64,000 bases of DNA, taken from assembly GCA_902582405.1 (NCBI GenBank), contig CACHSA010000004.1:1-64000 (forward strand), in the 5' to 3' direction. The DNA is from an uncultured Bacteroidota bacterium. GTDB taxonomy: Bacteria; Bacteroidota; Bacteroidia; Flavobacteriales; Flavobacteriaceae. Of this stretch, positions 35,845 through 45,492 are shown one piece after another (the stretch's first letter is position 1; the number at the start of each line of letters is the position of its first letter). Under the pieces are notes generated by a model. It did no database searches. It worked only from the letters and a program-made list of their open reading frames with translations, and was not told where the DNA came from. The translations under genes were made by a program, and so were the position numbers.

Positions 35845-36845
35845 TCGTTTTTGAAAATCGAAACCTGAAAATTACCTTTACTGTCTCTTATGCCTCTATA
35901 CATTCCCTTTGTGTTAAATTCCATCGCATAGTTTCCAAATTTGTCAAGAGCAATTACACCTCCACGGCCTCCTAATTTTTTCACTTTTTCTAAGCTTACT
36001 TTTGCTGCCTGACTAATATCCAACTTTTTATATTCTAATAGAGAGGAAATATCATGGGCGACAACATTTCTAATAAAAAACTCACCCCAACCGGTTGCCG
36101 AAATTGCACAAGTTTTATTGTTAGCATAATTACCTGCCCCAATAATTGGAACATCACCAACTCTACCCCACTTTTTATTAGACCTACCTCCAGTTGAGGT
36201 ACCTGCAGACAAATTCCCGTTTTTATCTAAAGCCACACAACCAACAGTACCAAACTTAGAAATTGGTGATGATGAATCTTTTTTATCTTTTAGTTGAACA
36301 GATTTTTTATTTTTGAGTAATTGAGCCTTTCTTCTTTCAGTAATGAAATAAGAATTATCTACCAAATTAAGCCCTTGTTCTTTTGCAAATTGGTCTGCAC
36401 CTTCTGATATAAGAAACACCTGTGGAGTGTTTTTCATGACAGAATATGCAGCAGTTATTGGATTTTTAATTTTTTTAACCCCTGCAACAGCTCCAGCGTT
36501 TAAATTCTTACCGCTCATGAAAGAGGCATCTAGAGAAGCCTCACCCTTCTCATCAAGAACTGCTCCTTTTCCTGCATTAAATAATGGTGAATCCTCCATT
36601 ACTTTTATTGCCTCTATTACCGCTAATTCACTGCTGCCGTTGTTTTCTAAAATTTCATATCCCTTGTTTAGTGCTTCTTCCAACTTTTTTTTGTACTCTA
36701 GCTCTTTCTCCATTGACATTTTTTCTCTTTCCATAGTTCCGGCACCTCCATGAATTAGGATTGAGAAATCAGGACTTTGTTTTTTATTTTCAGAACATGA
36801 AATCAGAAAACATAATACTATAATTAGAACGTTATTTTTTTTCAT
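35841..36845 (-). CDS. Isoaspartyl peptidase/L-asparaginase family, lipoprotein form
   Basis: A 334-residue N-terminal nucleophile hydrolase. A lipoprotein signal ends at Cys17 (CFLISCSEN), so it acts in the periplasm or at the outer membrane. The mature protein begins with ILIHGGAGTMER. Thr200, at the start of TVGCVALDKNGNLSAGTSTGG, is the expected self-cleavage site and nucleophile. It likely removes beta-aspartyl residues or hydrolyses asparagine in peptides taken from outside. Bacteroidota often export this enzyme. Confidence 0.92.
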   Translation of the reverse strand: MKKNNVLIIVLCFLISCSENKKQSPDFSILIHGGAGTMEREKMSMEKELEYKKKLEEALNKGYEILENNGSSELAVIEAIKVMEDSPLFNAGKGAVLDEKGEASLDASFMSGKNLNAGAVAGVKKIKNPITAAYSVMKNTPQVFLISEGADQFAKEQGLNLVDNSYFITERRKAQLLKNKKSVQLKDKKDSSSPISKFGTVGCVALDKNGNLSAGTSTGGRSNKKWGRVGDVPIIGAGNYANNKTCAISATGWGEFFIRNVVAHDISSLLEYKKLDISQAAKVSLEKVKKLGGRGGVIALDKFGNYAMEFNTKGMYRGIRDSKGNFQVSIFKND

Positions 36846-36873
36846 AAGTTGTTATTTTAAAATTAATATTGGA

Positions 36874-37887
36874 TTAATTTATTTTTGAGAATTGCTTTAA
36901 GAATCTTAGATCATTATGGAAAAAATGTCTAATGTCGCTAATTTGATACATCAACATCGCAATTCGCTCAATTCCCATTCCAAAGGCAAAACCAGAGTAT
37001 TTTTCTGAATCAATATTACAGTTATTAAGAACGTTTGGATCAACCATCCCACAACCCATGATTTCTAACCACCCCGTGCCCTTAGTTATTCTATAATCAG
37101 TCTCAGATTTTAGACCCCAGTAAATATCTACTTCAGCACTCGGTTCAGTGAAAGGGAAATAAGAAGGTCTTAATCTGATTTGAGATTTTCCAAACATGGA
37201 TTTGCAAAAATATTCTATGGTATGCTTTAAATTCGCAAAGGATACATCCTTATCAATATATAAACCTTCAACTTGGTGAAAAAGACAATGCGAACGTGCA
37301 GATATGTCCTCGTTTCTGTAAACCCTGCCAGGAGATATGGTTTTTATAGGTGGGGAGTGTTTTTCCATGTACCTAATCTGAACAGATGATGTGTGAGTAC
37401 GTAATAAAATATCAGGATCCCGTTTAATGAAAAAAGTATCCTGCATATCCCTCGCGGGATGATGTTTAGGTAAATTTAATGCAGTAAAATTATGCCAATC
37501 ATCCTCTATTTCAGGTCCTTCTGAAATACAGTACCCGATTTTCTCAAAAATTCCAATAATGTTTTTTCTTACAATATTTAAAGGGTGCTCGGAACCAAAC
37601 TCTATAGGAAAACCTGGTTTGTATAAGTCTTCATTTGCTTTATTCTCTTCCTCCTTTTTTTCTGATTGAAATTCAAGTACTTTTTTCTTTACTTTTGTTT
37701 TAAGAATATTTATCTCCTTCCCTATTATTTTCCTTTCATTGGCGTCAATATCTTTAAATTTTTTAAAAAGCTGATTAAGTATTCCTTTCTTACCAAGATA
37801 TTTTATTCTAAAAGACTCAGAATTTTCTTTACTTTCTGAGGTAAAATTTTCTACTTCTTTAATGTGTTCTTTTATAATTTCAATCAT
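36874..37887 (-). CDS. pheS: Phenylalanyl-tRNA synthetase alpha subunit
   Basis: A 337-residue class II synthetase subunit. An N-terminal coiled-coil arm (about 1-85) precedes the catalytic core, which has HPLNIVRK, the Phe-pocket loop [10 protein letters not shown], motif 2 [22 protein letters not shown] and motif 3 [13 protein letters not shown]. The beta subunit gene (pheT) is not in this window. It is divergent from cvpA, with 133 bases between the starts. Confidence 0.97.
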   Translation of the reverse strand: MIEIIKEHIKEVENFTSESKENSESFRIKYLGKKGILNQLFKKFKDIDANERKIIGKEINILKTKVKKKVLEFQSEKKEEENKANEDLYKPGFPIEFGSEHPLNIVRKNIIGIFEKIGYCISEGPEIEDDWHNFTALNLPKHHPARDMQDTFFIKRDPDILLRTHTSSVQIRYMEKHSPPIKTISPGRVYRNEDISARSHCLFHQVEGLYIDKDVSFANLKHTIEYFCKSMFGKSQIRLRPSYFPFTEPSAEVDIYWGLKSETDYRITKGTGWLEIMGCGMVDPNVLNNCNIDSEKYSGFAFGMGIERIAMLMYQISDIRHFFHNDLRFLKQFSKIN

Positions 37888-38020
37888 AATTTTTAAAATT
37901 AGTAAATATATTTAAATGATTTCCCAACATTTAATTTGGTAGAAACTATTGTTATTAAATATAGATTTTTTGAAAACAAAAATTTCATTTTAGTGAAATG
38001 AAATTATTTATCTTTAATCC

Positions 38021-38530
38021 ATGAATTATCTTGATATAATCATAAGTTTAATTTTTTTTTATGGTTTATTTAATGGTTTCACCAGAGGTTTAATTATCGA
38101 GGCAGCATCTTTACTATCTATAATTATAGGAATTTTAGGTGCACTTACTTTTACACCTGTCATAGAAAGTTTATTATCGTATTTTCTTTCAGATGAAAAA
38201 TTACCTTCATCAATAATAATATTCACAGCCTCATTAATCTTAATAGTCCTTAGTGTTAAAATTTTTGCAAGAAATTTAACGAAATTCATAAAATTGGTTT
38301 CTCTTGGAGGAATCAATAAGGTTTTGGGAGGAATTTTTGGAGTTTCAAAGTATATTCTTTCGATTAGTATTTTGTTCGTTTTTGTGGATCAATTTTCATT
38401 TATGTTTGAGTTTTTTGAATCAAACTTTCTAGATGAATCTGTAATGTTCGAATCTTTAAAAAAGATAGGGTATTATATTATACATTTGTTAGAAAGTAAT
38501 GATGTAAACATTCCGGAAAAATTAGTTTAG
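38021..38530 (+). CDS. CvpA family membrane protein
   Basis: A 169-residue inner-membrane protein with four hydrophobic segments and the family pattern of an N-terminal LDIIISLIFFYGLFNGFTRGLI followed by GGINKVLGGIFG. E. coli CvpA is linked to colicin V export and the purF region, but its exact job is not clear. The neighbour pheS is usual in Flavobacteria. Its last bases overlap batE (tail to tail, 9 bases). Confidence 0.85.
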   Translation: MNYLDIIISLIFFYGLFNGFTRGLIIEAASLLSIIIGILGALTFTPVIESLLSYFLSDEKLPSSIIIFTASLILIVLSVKIFARNLTKFIKLVSLGGINKVLGGIFGVSKYILSISILFVFVDQFSFMFEFFESNFLDESVMFESLKKIGYYIIHLLESNDVNIPEKLV

Positions 38531-39280
38531 TAATCTAATTGAATTGCTTTCTATCCATCCCTCAGATCCATTTGAAATTAAAATTTTTGACCATCCTTCT
38601 AGCTCATCTATAATTTGGAATTTTGTCCCCTCATGAAGAAAAAATAAAACTTCAGTTCTTTGGTTGGGTTCAGTCCAAACACCAATTTCTTTACTGAAAA
38701 TAATTCCTTTCTTAGTATTTTCTTGTTCTTGTTTTGAAAAAGTTATAAAGATAAATAATACAAAAATCAAAAATGATAGAACCCCTGAAGAAAAAAATAT
38801 CCTTTTTATGACAATGGATTTACTAAAACTGTAGATTAAAAAAAGAATGCAACCCACCCAAATTATTAGAATAGAAAAAATACTCCAACTATCAGTAGTC
38901 ATAAATGCTAGTAGGTCGTTAAAAAATAAATTTATTTGAGTTTGAGGAAGGGTTTCAATTGAATCCATTGTCATGTTTTTTGCAAACCCCAAATTGTTCA
39001 TTATCATTTTATCATTTGGAGATAGCATGTTTGCTTTTTCAAAATAAAAATTTGCCTCAGCTACATTCCCAATTTTATAATTTGCATTACCTAGGTTGTA
39101 ATAGACCTCTGAGCTGTGATAGCCGTTTTCAATTATTCCCAAATAACTTTCGATTGCATTTTGATAATCTCCTTTGTTGTAAAAAGTATTACCTTTTTCA
39201 AAAAGTGAATTAGGAGGTTTATCAAAAGCAAATAAACTTGTATGAGAAAAAAACAGTAGTATTATAATTTTATTTTTCAT
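38522..39280 (-). CDS. batE: BatE: TPR protein with membrane helices and a C-terminal SH3-like domain
   Basis: A 252-residue last gene of the Bat operon. A signal-like N-terminus (IIILLFFSHTSLFA) is followed by about three tetratricopeptide repeats (residues 30-110: GNTFYNKGDYQNAIESY, YYNLGNANYKIGNVAEANFYFEKA). Two transmembrane helices follow near 135-185, then a bacterial SH3-like domain (about 200-252, VLFFLHEGTKFQIIDELEGWSKI). Its start overlaps the batD stop by 4 bases. A scaffolding role in the envelope VWA complex is inferred. Confidence 0.88.
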   Translation of the reverse strand: MKNKIIILLFFSHTSLFAFDKPPNSLFEKGNTFYNKGDYQNAIESYLGIIENGYHSSEVYYNLGNANYKIGNVAEANFYFEKANMLSPNDKMIMNNLGFAKNMTMDSIETLPQTQINLFFNDLLAFMTTDSWSIFSILIIWVGCILFLIYSFSKSIVIKRIFFSSGVLSFLIFVLFIFITFSKQEQENTKKGIIFSKEIGVWTEPNQRTEVLFFLHEGTKFQIIDELEGWSKILISNGSEGWIESNSIRLLN

Positions 39281-41043
39281 ATTTGCTTATCAATAATGGT
39301 TATAGTTTCGATTGCCTTTTCATAATGCTGACCCATGTTTTCTTGTGAAATAGGTGAATACCTAGCTTCTTCGCATTTTTTTAACATAGATATAAAACTC
39401 TCTACACTAGAAGTTTCACATTTTTTTTCATTCAATAATTTAGAAATTACATCCTTTGACAAATCTGTAGTTTCAACATTAAGTTTGGATTTCATATAGT
39501 TGTGAAGAGCCTTTTCTAGTGAACTGTAAAACTCTTCTTTTTGACCAATCAGTTTTTTTGCTTCGGAGAAATATTTTTTTGCTAAAAAATTAGCTTTCTT
39601 TTTCCTCTCATCAATAGGATTAGTTACTTTGCTTTCAATTTTTTTCTTTATTAAAATTAGAGTTATAAGGATCAAAATTGGTAGAATTAGTAAAATCCAG
39701 TAAAGATTTGAATTAAAAAATAATTTTGAATTTATCTTCTTTAAATCTGTTTTAGTCTTAATAAAATTAAAATAAGATTCACTATTTTTTAAGATATTAT
39801 TTCTTGAGTTAGATGTCTGGTTTTCAGATATTAAGTTTGTTGGCCCCTCGTTTACATTTATAAGTGTCTCATCCGACTTTAAAGTGACATATCTTTCTTT
39901 AATAGGATCAAAAAAAGAAAAGTCTATTGATGGAATTGGATAGTTTCCTTTTAATTGAGGAACTACCGTATATATGTCCTCAATGCTACCTCTCATCCCC
40001 GAAAGGTTTGTTTTAATATTTTCCTTATGCTCCGGATCATAAATTTCCAAGGAACTAGGAGCTGTCAATTTAGGTAAAGAGAATAATTTAAGATTGCCAT
40101 TACCACTCACTTTTAAGGTTGCTTGAAAAGATTCAGAGGATTTTAATTTATTTTTATTAAAATCAACAGAGAAATCGAATTGCCCAACTGCACCTGTAAA
40201 GTTTTTTGGCTTATTAGCAATTGGAAGTTGTTTGACATTTAATATTCTTTTACCAGCAGTAACTACTTTTGGAGTTTTTTGATATACTCTATTGCCAAAG
40301 AAATCTCTTCTATTTGTAGGAACATCTACAGACACATTTAAAGTAAGGGGCTCTATTAAAAGTTTACCTGTTTTTTGTGGGTATAACACAGCCTTGCGCC
40401 ACACAACATAATTATATGGTTGCCCTTTGTATTCTCCTCTTTTGATTTCTAATTTAGGAATTGGAAGTAGAGTACTCCAAAAATCAGAGTACTTTGGCAT
40501 TTCAACCTCATTTACATTTGAAATACTAATTTCAGAAGAAAAATAAAGTTTATAAATAATATTTACAGATTGGTTTAGATAAGGCCTTTGGTTAGAAATC
40601 TCGGCTACTAAGTGTAAATTTTGGTCAGCAATGGCATTTGCCTTCGATTCAGGACTATTTGGTTTACTAACGGCCTCCGTCACTTCCACCCTTTTTGGAG
40701 ATGTTTTGAAGACTTCTCCATCAATCTCAATAGTTGCTTGACCTATTTCAATACTCCCTTTCCTGTTAGGAGTTAAAAAATAAGTATAGGACTTTGAAAA
40801 ACTTCTAACTCCATTTACGTAACTGTTACTAACCGACTGATTGGGACCTCCTACCAAAGTAAATCCAGAGAAAGAAGGGGGCTGAAAATTATCTCCATTT
40901 TTATTCATTATAAAAGAAACACGCAATCTCTCGTTTAATCCAAGTCTATTTTTACTTAACTCTGCCTCAAACTGAACTTGCCCAAAAATAAATGTAGATT
41001 GGGTGGTAAAAAATAAAATCAATATGTAGAATAAATTTTTCAT
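39277..41043 (-). CDS. batD: BatD: exported beta-sandwich protein with a C-terminal membrane anchor
   Basis: A 588-residue protein with a signal peptide (LFYILILFFTTQSTFIFG, mature from about residue 22) and an extended beta-rich periplasmic region. That region contains FEAELSKNRLGLNERLRVSFIMN, typical of the BatD oxygen-tolerance family. One transmembrane helix lies near 450-470 (LYWILLILPILILITLILI), followed by a cytoplasmic helical tail with an ALHNYMKSKL motif. It follows batC by 9 bases. In the Bat system it likely contacts the VWA proteins at the membrane. Confidence 0.9.
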   Translation of the reverse strand: MKNLFYILILFFTTQSTFIFGQVQFEAELSKNRLGLNERLRVSFIMNKNGDNFQPPSFSGFTLVGGPNQSVSNSYVNGVRSFSKSYTYFLTPNRKGSIEIGQATIEIDGEVFKTSPKRVEVTEAVSKPNSPESKANAIADQNLHLVAEISNQRPYLNQSVNIIYKLYFSSEISISNVNEVEMPKYSDFWSTLLPIPKLEIKRGEYKGQPYNYVVWRKAVLYPQKTGKLLIEPLTLNVSVDVPTNRRDFFGNRVYQKTPKVVTAGKRILNVKQLPIANKPKNFTGAVGQFDFSVDFNKNKLKSSESFQATLKVSGNGNLKLFSLPKLTAPSSLEIYDPEHKENIKTNLSGMRGSIEDIYTVVPQLKGNYPIPSIDFSFFDPIKERYVTLKSDETLINVNEGPTNLISENQTSNSRNNILKNSESYFNFIKTKTDLKKINSKLFFNSNLYWILLILPILILITLILIKKKIESKVTNPIDERKKKANFLAKKYFSEAKKLIGQKEEFYSSLEKALHNYMKSKLNVETTDLSKDVISKLLNEKKCETSSVESFISMLKKCEEARYSPISQENMGQHYEKAIETITIIDKQI

Positions 41044-41052
41044 GTCAAATCT

Positions 41053-41847
41053 CTACCAATCCTTTTTCTTTTTTATCGGTATACCTTTTTGTTTTTTTGC
41101 ATTTACCTTATCCTGTACATTTTTTTCCTGTTGATTCATTGCCTCTAATAAGCTCTTAATTTGTTCTTTGGAAAGTTGTCCAGGATTTCTTTTGGGTTGT
41201 GATTTCTTTGTATTATCCCTGCTATCCTCTTTTTCGTTTTCTTTGTCAGATTTATTTTTTTTATTATCTCCTTTGTTTTCTTTATCACCTTTTGAGTTAT
41301 TCTTTTCCTCATTCTCATTAGGTTTATTTTCATTATTTTTATTTTGATCTTTATTTTGATCTTTATTTTGATCTTTATTTTGATCTTTATTTTGATCTTT
41401 ATCGTTCTTATCCTCTTTTTTTTCTTTCTCTAACATTTCTTTAGCAAGTGCATAGTTATACCTGGTTTCATCATCCTTAGGATTATTCCTTAAAGCATTT
41501 TTATAAGCTTCAACCGCCTTTGGATAATCCTTCTTTTTCATGAATACATTGCCCATATTATGAAAGGCTAAATGTTTTTGGCTTTTATCTAGATTATCCT
41601 TTTGAGACCTAAAAAATCTTTGGTTTGCCTGATCATAATCTTCAGACCTATAAAGAGTGTTCCCAAGATTTTGATTTGCTATTGGATTATCTTGATTTAT
41701 AGAAAGTGCTTTTCTAAACTCGGCTTCCGCATCTACATATGATTTATTTTCATGTAGTCCATTTCCCTTTGATATATAATTATTTTCTTTCTCTGCCTGG
41801 GCCTTTAAGGAGAAACTAATAATAATAAAAATGTATTTCCAATTCAT
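41053..41847 (-). CDS. batC: BatC: TPR protein with Lys/Asp/Gln/Asn repeats
   Basis: A 264-residue exported protein. After an N-terminal hydrophobic segment come three TPR units (about 25-140: ISKGNGLHENKSYVDAEAEFRKAL, NLGNTLYRSEDYDQANQRF, HNMGNVFMKKKDYPKAVEAY). A low-complexity, highly charged linker (about 150-225) contains five KDQN repeats. A conserved tail (LSKEQIKSLLEAMNQQEKNVQDKV) precedes a basic end rich in lysine. Such charged linkers are usual in BatC. It lies between batB and batD with gaps of 3 and 9 bases. Confidence 0.9.
   Translation of the reverse strand: MNWKYIFIIISFSLKAQAEKENNYISKGNGLHENKSYVDAEAEFRKALSINQDNPIANQNLGNTLYRSEDYDQANQRFFRSQKDNLDKSQKHLAFHNMGNVFMKKKDYPKAVEAYKNALRNNPKDDETRYNYALAKEMLEKEKKEDKNDKDQNKDQNKDQNKDQNKDQNKNNENKPNENEEKNNSKGDKENKGDNKKNKSDKENEKEDSRDNTKKSQPKRNPGQLSKEQIKSLLEAMNQQEKNVQDKVNAKKQKGIPIKKKKDW
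41341..41400 (-). repeat. 12-base tandem repeat, about 5 copies, in batC
   Basis: On the minus strand AAAGATCAAAAT is repeated five times without change, each copy coding Lys-Asp-Gln-Asn. Identity at silent positions suggests recent slippage expansion, so copy number probably differs between strains. It keeps the frame because the unit is 12 bases. Confidence 0.9.
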
Positions 41848-41850
41848 ATG

Positions 41851-42888
41851 TTAATTTTCGTTAAAAAGGTTTAACCTTGCAACCCATTTGGTTTTGGTTT
41901 CTAGAATGATTTGATCAATAAATATTAAAATAAATCCAAGTATGAGAAAAATTTGAAATCTATCCTTATAACTAACAAATTTTTTCGCCTCAAATTCCTT
42001 TTTTTCAATTTTTTGAAGCTCATCCTTTACTTTATCAATAACGTAATTTGTGTCATTACCGTCTATATACACACCATCTGTTGATTCCGAAATTGAAGTC
42101 AAAATTATATCGCTTCTTTTTGAAATAACAACTTCTCCGTTTTCATCTTTTTTGTAACTTTCTACAACACCATTAGATCTAATAGGTATAGGTCCACCTT
42201 TTTCTGTACCTACTCCAATTGAAAAAATTTTAATCCCCTTTGCATTTGCCAGTTGTGCCACATTGATGGTGTTTTCACCGGCATGGTCCTCCCCGTCAGA
42301 TAGGATAAAAAGTATCCTATTTGTTTGCATTTCATCATCAAAAAAATTAATACCTAACTTTATTGCGTCATCTATTGCTGTGCCTTGAGATGATAACATG
42401 TCTGTGTTTATTGATTGTAAAAACATTTTTGTTGCACCATAATCAGTGGTTATGGGAAGTTGCGGAACTGCACTAGCCGCATATACTATAATTCCAACCC
42501 TGTCACTAACCAATTGGTTTAATAAAGCGGAAACCAATCTTTTTGCCTTTTCAATTCTGTTTGGAGCTATATCTTCAGTAAGCATACTTTTTGAAACATC
42601 TATTGCGAACACTATGTCGACCCCTTCTCTTTTTACCGTCTCTAATTTAGTTCCTATTTTAGGGTTGACAAGTCCAAATGAAATTGAAATAATTCCCAAT
42701 GACATTATAATTAATTTTAAAAAACCTTTAAAATTGGACTTTTCAGGACTAAGTTTTTCTAACATTATGCTTGAAATAAATTGTTTTTGTGTTTTCTTTT
42801 TCCATAAAGACAAAAAGAAGAAAATCGTCCAAATAAAGGGGATTGAGAAGAGTATATAAAAATAAATTGGCTCGTCTAATTGATACAT
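41851..42888 (-). CDS. batB: BatB: VWA-domain membrane protein
   Basis: A 345-residue protein with two N-terminal membrane helices, a von Willebrand factor A domain (about 90-290) and a C-terminal helix (FQIFLILGFILIFIDQII). The metal ion-dependent adhesion site is intact as AIDVSKSM (DxSxS), with the later Thr in the TAIDDAIKLG/SDGEDHAGE region. It is paralogous to BatA. Stop-to-start gap to batC is 3 bases and to batA one base. Confidence 0.93.
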   Translation of the reverse strand: MYQLDEPIYFYILFSIPFIWTIFFFLSLWKKKTQKQFISSIMLEKLSPEKSNFKGFLKLIIMSLGIISISFGLVNPKIGTKLETVKREGVDIVFAIDVSKSMLTEDIAPNRIEKAKRLVSALLNQLVSDRVGIIVYAASAVPQLPITTDYGATKMFLQSINTDMLSSQGTAIDDAIKLGINFFDDEMQTNRILFILSDGEDHAGENTINVAQLANAKGIKIFSIGVGTEKGGPIPIRSNGVVESYKKDENGEVVISKRSDIILTSISESTDGVYIDGNDTNYVIDKVKDELQKIEKKEFEAKKFVSYKDRFQIFLILGFILIFIDQIILETKTKWVARLNLFNEN

Positions 42889-42889
42889 T

Positions 42890-43891
42890 TTAAATAAAGC
42901 TTTTATATAATGAGTTTTTCAATAACCATTCAGTAAATATTATAATTAAAGCTATCAAAACAAAAATCCTATACTTTTCATTATAATTGTAATATTTAAA
43001 TTCATTTATTTCAGTTTTCTCAAGTTTATTAATCTCATTGTATATCGATTCCAAACTTGAATTATCGGTTGCTCTAAAATAAAGACCTCCTGTTTTGTCG
43101 GCAATCGCCTTCAGCAATTTTTCATCTATTTCAACTTTGGTAATTCCGTATTGAAATTTTCCGTTTGCCAAAATTCCAACTGGAGCTCTAGCGTTTCCAT
43201 TACTACCAATTCCAATGGTATAGGTTTTAATATTAAATTCCGATGCCAATTCAGCAGCAATTTTTGGATCAATAAAACCAGAGTTGTTTACACCATCTGT
43301 CAATAATATAATTACTTTGCTTTTTGCCCTGCTGTCCTTTAATCTGTTAACCGCAGTAGCAAGACCCATACCAATTGCAGTACCATCATCAATAACGCCA
43401 TCAAAATTAATTTTGTTCATAGTGTTTTTTACCATTTGTTTATCGCTCGTTATTGGAGTCTTAGTGTAGCTCTCGCCAGCATAAACAATCAGTCCTATTC
43501 TATCATTCGTGCGTTGATTAATAAAGTCACTTGCAACATTTTTTAAGGCGGTTAATCTATTTGGTTTTAGATCTTGAGCCAACATACTTGACGATACATC
43601 AATGGCCATAACAATATCAATTCCTCGATTTGTTTTAGTTTTAGAAGAAACATCGACAGTTTGCGGTCTTGATATTGCTAGAATTAGTAGCGATAATGAA
43701 ATTAATCTAAAAATAAATAAAATGGGGTGTAGCTTTTCTATAAGTGAAGGTACACTTTCGAAAGCTTTAAGTGTAGGAATACTAAGTTTAGCTTTTACTT
43801 TTCCTTTGTTGTAATAATGCCACAAAGATAATAGAGGAATAAGTATTAAAAGCCACAAAAATTCGGGATTAGCAAAATATATATCTTCCAT
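42890..43891 (-). CDS. batA: BatA: VWA-domain membrane protein
   Basis: A 333-residue protein with N-terminal helices (FLWLLILIPLLSLWHYY and FRLISLSLLILAIS), a VWA domain (about 90-290) and a C-terminal helix. The MIDAS is AIDVSSSM with GVIDDGTAIGMGL and LLTDGVNNSG. VWA domains bind protein partners through a metal ion. In this operon the MoxR ATPase is thought to act on them, in a role tied to stress or envelope function. It is one base away from its neighbours on each side. Confidence 0.93.
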   Translation of the reverse strand: MEDIYFANPEFLWLLILIPLLSLWHYYNKGKVKAKLSIPTLKAFESVPSLIEKLHPILFIFRLISLSLLILAISRPQTVDVSSKTKTNRGIDIVMAIDVSSSMLAQDLKPNRLTALKNVASDFINQRTNDRIGLIVYAGESYTKTPITSDKQMVKNTMNKINFDGVIDDGTAIGMGLATAVNRLKDSRAKSKVIILLTDGVNNSGFIDPKIAAELASEFNIKTYTIGIGSNGNARAPVGILANGKFQYGITKVEIDEKLLKAIADKTGGLYFRATDNSSLESIYNEINKLEKTEINEFKYYNYNEKYRIFVLIALIIIFTEWLLKNSLYKSFI

Positions 43892-43892
43892 T

Positions 43893-45491
43893 TTAAATCT
43901 TTCTAATTATTTCCAGAGAATCAAAAATTCTCTTTTCAATCTTTTCACCATAAATATCGTTTTGTAAAAAAATGATTTGCAGTGATATTTTTACTTCGTC
44001 TAAAGGAAATAAAACCGAAACAAAACGATATCTGTCAAAAGAGTTTCCATTTTTCAAGTCCATAGAACCGAACAATCGAAGGGTTTCGGTTCCATCTAAG
44101 GTTTTAAATGTATCATTTTGCACTAGTAAATTTTTAGCTCCTTTTTCTTCGAGTGATTTTACTTCAAAATCCATTATCTTTCTTAGTAAGGCCTCTTGCT
44201 CTTCTTTTGATTTTTTTTCATCAGTTTGTTTCTCAACTTCTAAAAAAGTTAGATTTATTCTGAAATCATCATAGTTTTTACCATAAAAATAGACAATGGA
44301 TTCTTTATTTGTAGATTTGTCCCTTAGAAGAACATTCGGAGTTTCTATAGAAATTGGCGGTGTGCCATATTGGCTTTTTATCCAGTTGCCATCCAATAAT
44401 AATTTAGTTGGTTTTCTAAGTATAGTATCTTTAATTGGAGTATATCCAAAGTATAAAATACTGCCAATTGAAATTGACACCAACACAATCAAAGATCCCA
44501 GACCTACTAATTGAAATCTTTTTTTTCTTCTTTTTTTTAGTTGCTCTCTTTTAAATGCAGCGGTTGCTTCTATTTCTTCTTGAGTTGGTTCAGGGATAGC
44601 TTCTTTGGTGTCGTAAACAACTTTTTCTATTAATTTCCTATCGTTAATTGCAATTTCACTTTTGGGTTGAGATAAAGCGAATTTTGCTAAATCAGCATTT
44701 TCAAGAACATGTTTTAAGGTCTCAAGTGTCTCAGGTTTCAATTCTAATTTTCCTTCTTTTTTTTGCTGTCTCAAACTATTTATTAGTTCACCCGTTGTAC
44801 TTTCCAAAGCAGATACTTTTGCATCTTCCTCTAAATATTTCCTTAGTACTTCTGTTATTTTGGAATAATAAATCTTAAATTCTTTTTGCTTTACAAGGTC
44901 TTCTTTTTCAATATCTTTTAATGCATTAATTGCTTTTTCAAAAGGAGGCTGTTCATCAATAATTTCTTCCATTTTTTTCTGGAATTTTATATATAACAAA
45001 TAGAGTACAAGAATTAACGCAATAAGACACATGATTAAAAATATATTTTCAATTAAACCTTTATAAGATTTTTTCACTTCTACAATTGGCTTAATATCAA
45101 ATAATGGCTGCTTGAGTGTATCTACTTTGACATTGGCTATTTGTACCTGAAGAGAATCTGAAAAAAAAGACTTACCATCAACAAAAACTTTTTGAGGAGG
45201 AATCCAATATCTTCCGGAATCAAAGTTTATAAGTGAATATTCCTTAGTTAAAATAAATTTATTTTTGAGCTTTAAGGTATCAATTGGCTTTTCTTCAATA
45301 ATTTCAAAAGGGGTGAAAAAAGGTTTAGCAGGAAATTCAACAAAGAATAGTGAATCAGATTTTATTTTTATACCATATTTAATTTCTTCTCCAATTTTAA
45401 CCTTTGTGGAATCAATAGTTGTTAAAATTTCTTTTCTCTGCTGAGCAAATAGAATATTTGATATTAAAAGTAAAACGATTTTAATTTTCAT
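43893..45491 (-). CDS. Bat-operon membrane protein (BatD-like N-terminus, two TM segments)
   Basis: A 532-residue protein of the Bat operon. It has a signal peptide (IKIVLLLISNILFAQ), a beta-rich periplasmic part (TTIDSTKVKIGEEIKYGIKIKSDS) and a transmembrane helix near 150-172. A cytoplasmic region like DUF4381 follows (YYSKITEVLRKYLEEDAKVSALESTTGEL), then a second helix near 330-350 (VGLGSLIVLVSISIGSILYFG) and a C-terminal domain of about 170 residues. The first half is equivalent to the DUF4381 protein found after DUF58 in other Bat operons. The C-terminal domain is unknown to me. Confidence 0.8.
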   Translation of the reverse strand: MKIKIVLLLISNILFAQQRKEILTTIDSTKVKIGEEIKYGIKIKSDSLFFVEFPAKPFFTPFEIIEEKPIDTLKLKNKFILTKEYSLINFDSGRYWIPPQKVFVDGKSFFSDSLQVQIANVKVDTLKQPLFDIKPIVEVKKSYKGLIENIFLIMCLIALILVLYLLYIKFQKKMEEIIDEQPPFEKAINALKDIEKEDLVKQKEFKIYYSKITEVLRKYLEEDAKVSALESTTGELINSLRQQKKEGKLELKPETLETLKHVLENADLAKFALSQPKSEIAINDRKLIEKVVYDTKEAIPEPTQEEIEATAAFKREQLKKRRKKRFQLVGLGSLIVLVSISIGSILYFGYTPIKDTILRKPTKLLLDGNWIKSQYGTPPISIETPNVLLRDKSTNKESIVYFYGKNYDDFRINLTFLEVEKQTDEKKSKEEQEALLRKIMDFEVKSLEEKGAKNLLVQNDTFKTLDGTETLRLFGSMDLKNGNSFDRYRFVSVLFPLDEVKISLQIIFLQNDIYGEKIEKRIFDSLEIIRKI

Positions 45492-45492
45492 T

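Noticed and set aside
37960-38020. ATTTCA/TGAAAT inverted repeat before cvpA
   Set aside because: Six A/T-rich pairs are expected often by chance in this base composition; no further support.
41145-41333. Lysine-rich frame inside batC in another frame
   Set aside because: An artefact of the low-complexity charged linker; BatC is clearly the coding frame.
41341-41400. Possible CRISPR-like array
   Set aside because: The units are directly adjacent without spacers, 12 bases long and in frame with batC.
42446-42859. 137-codon frame opposite batB
   Set aside because: BatB has a complete VWA domain on the other strand; the plus frame shows no family pattern.
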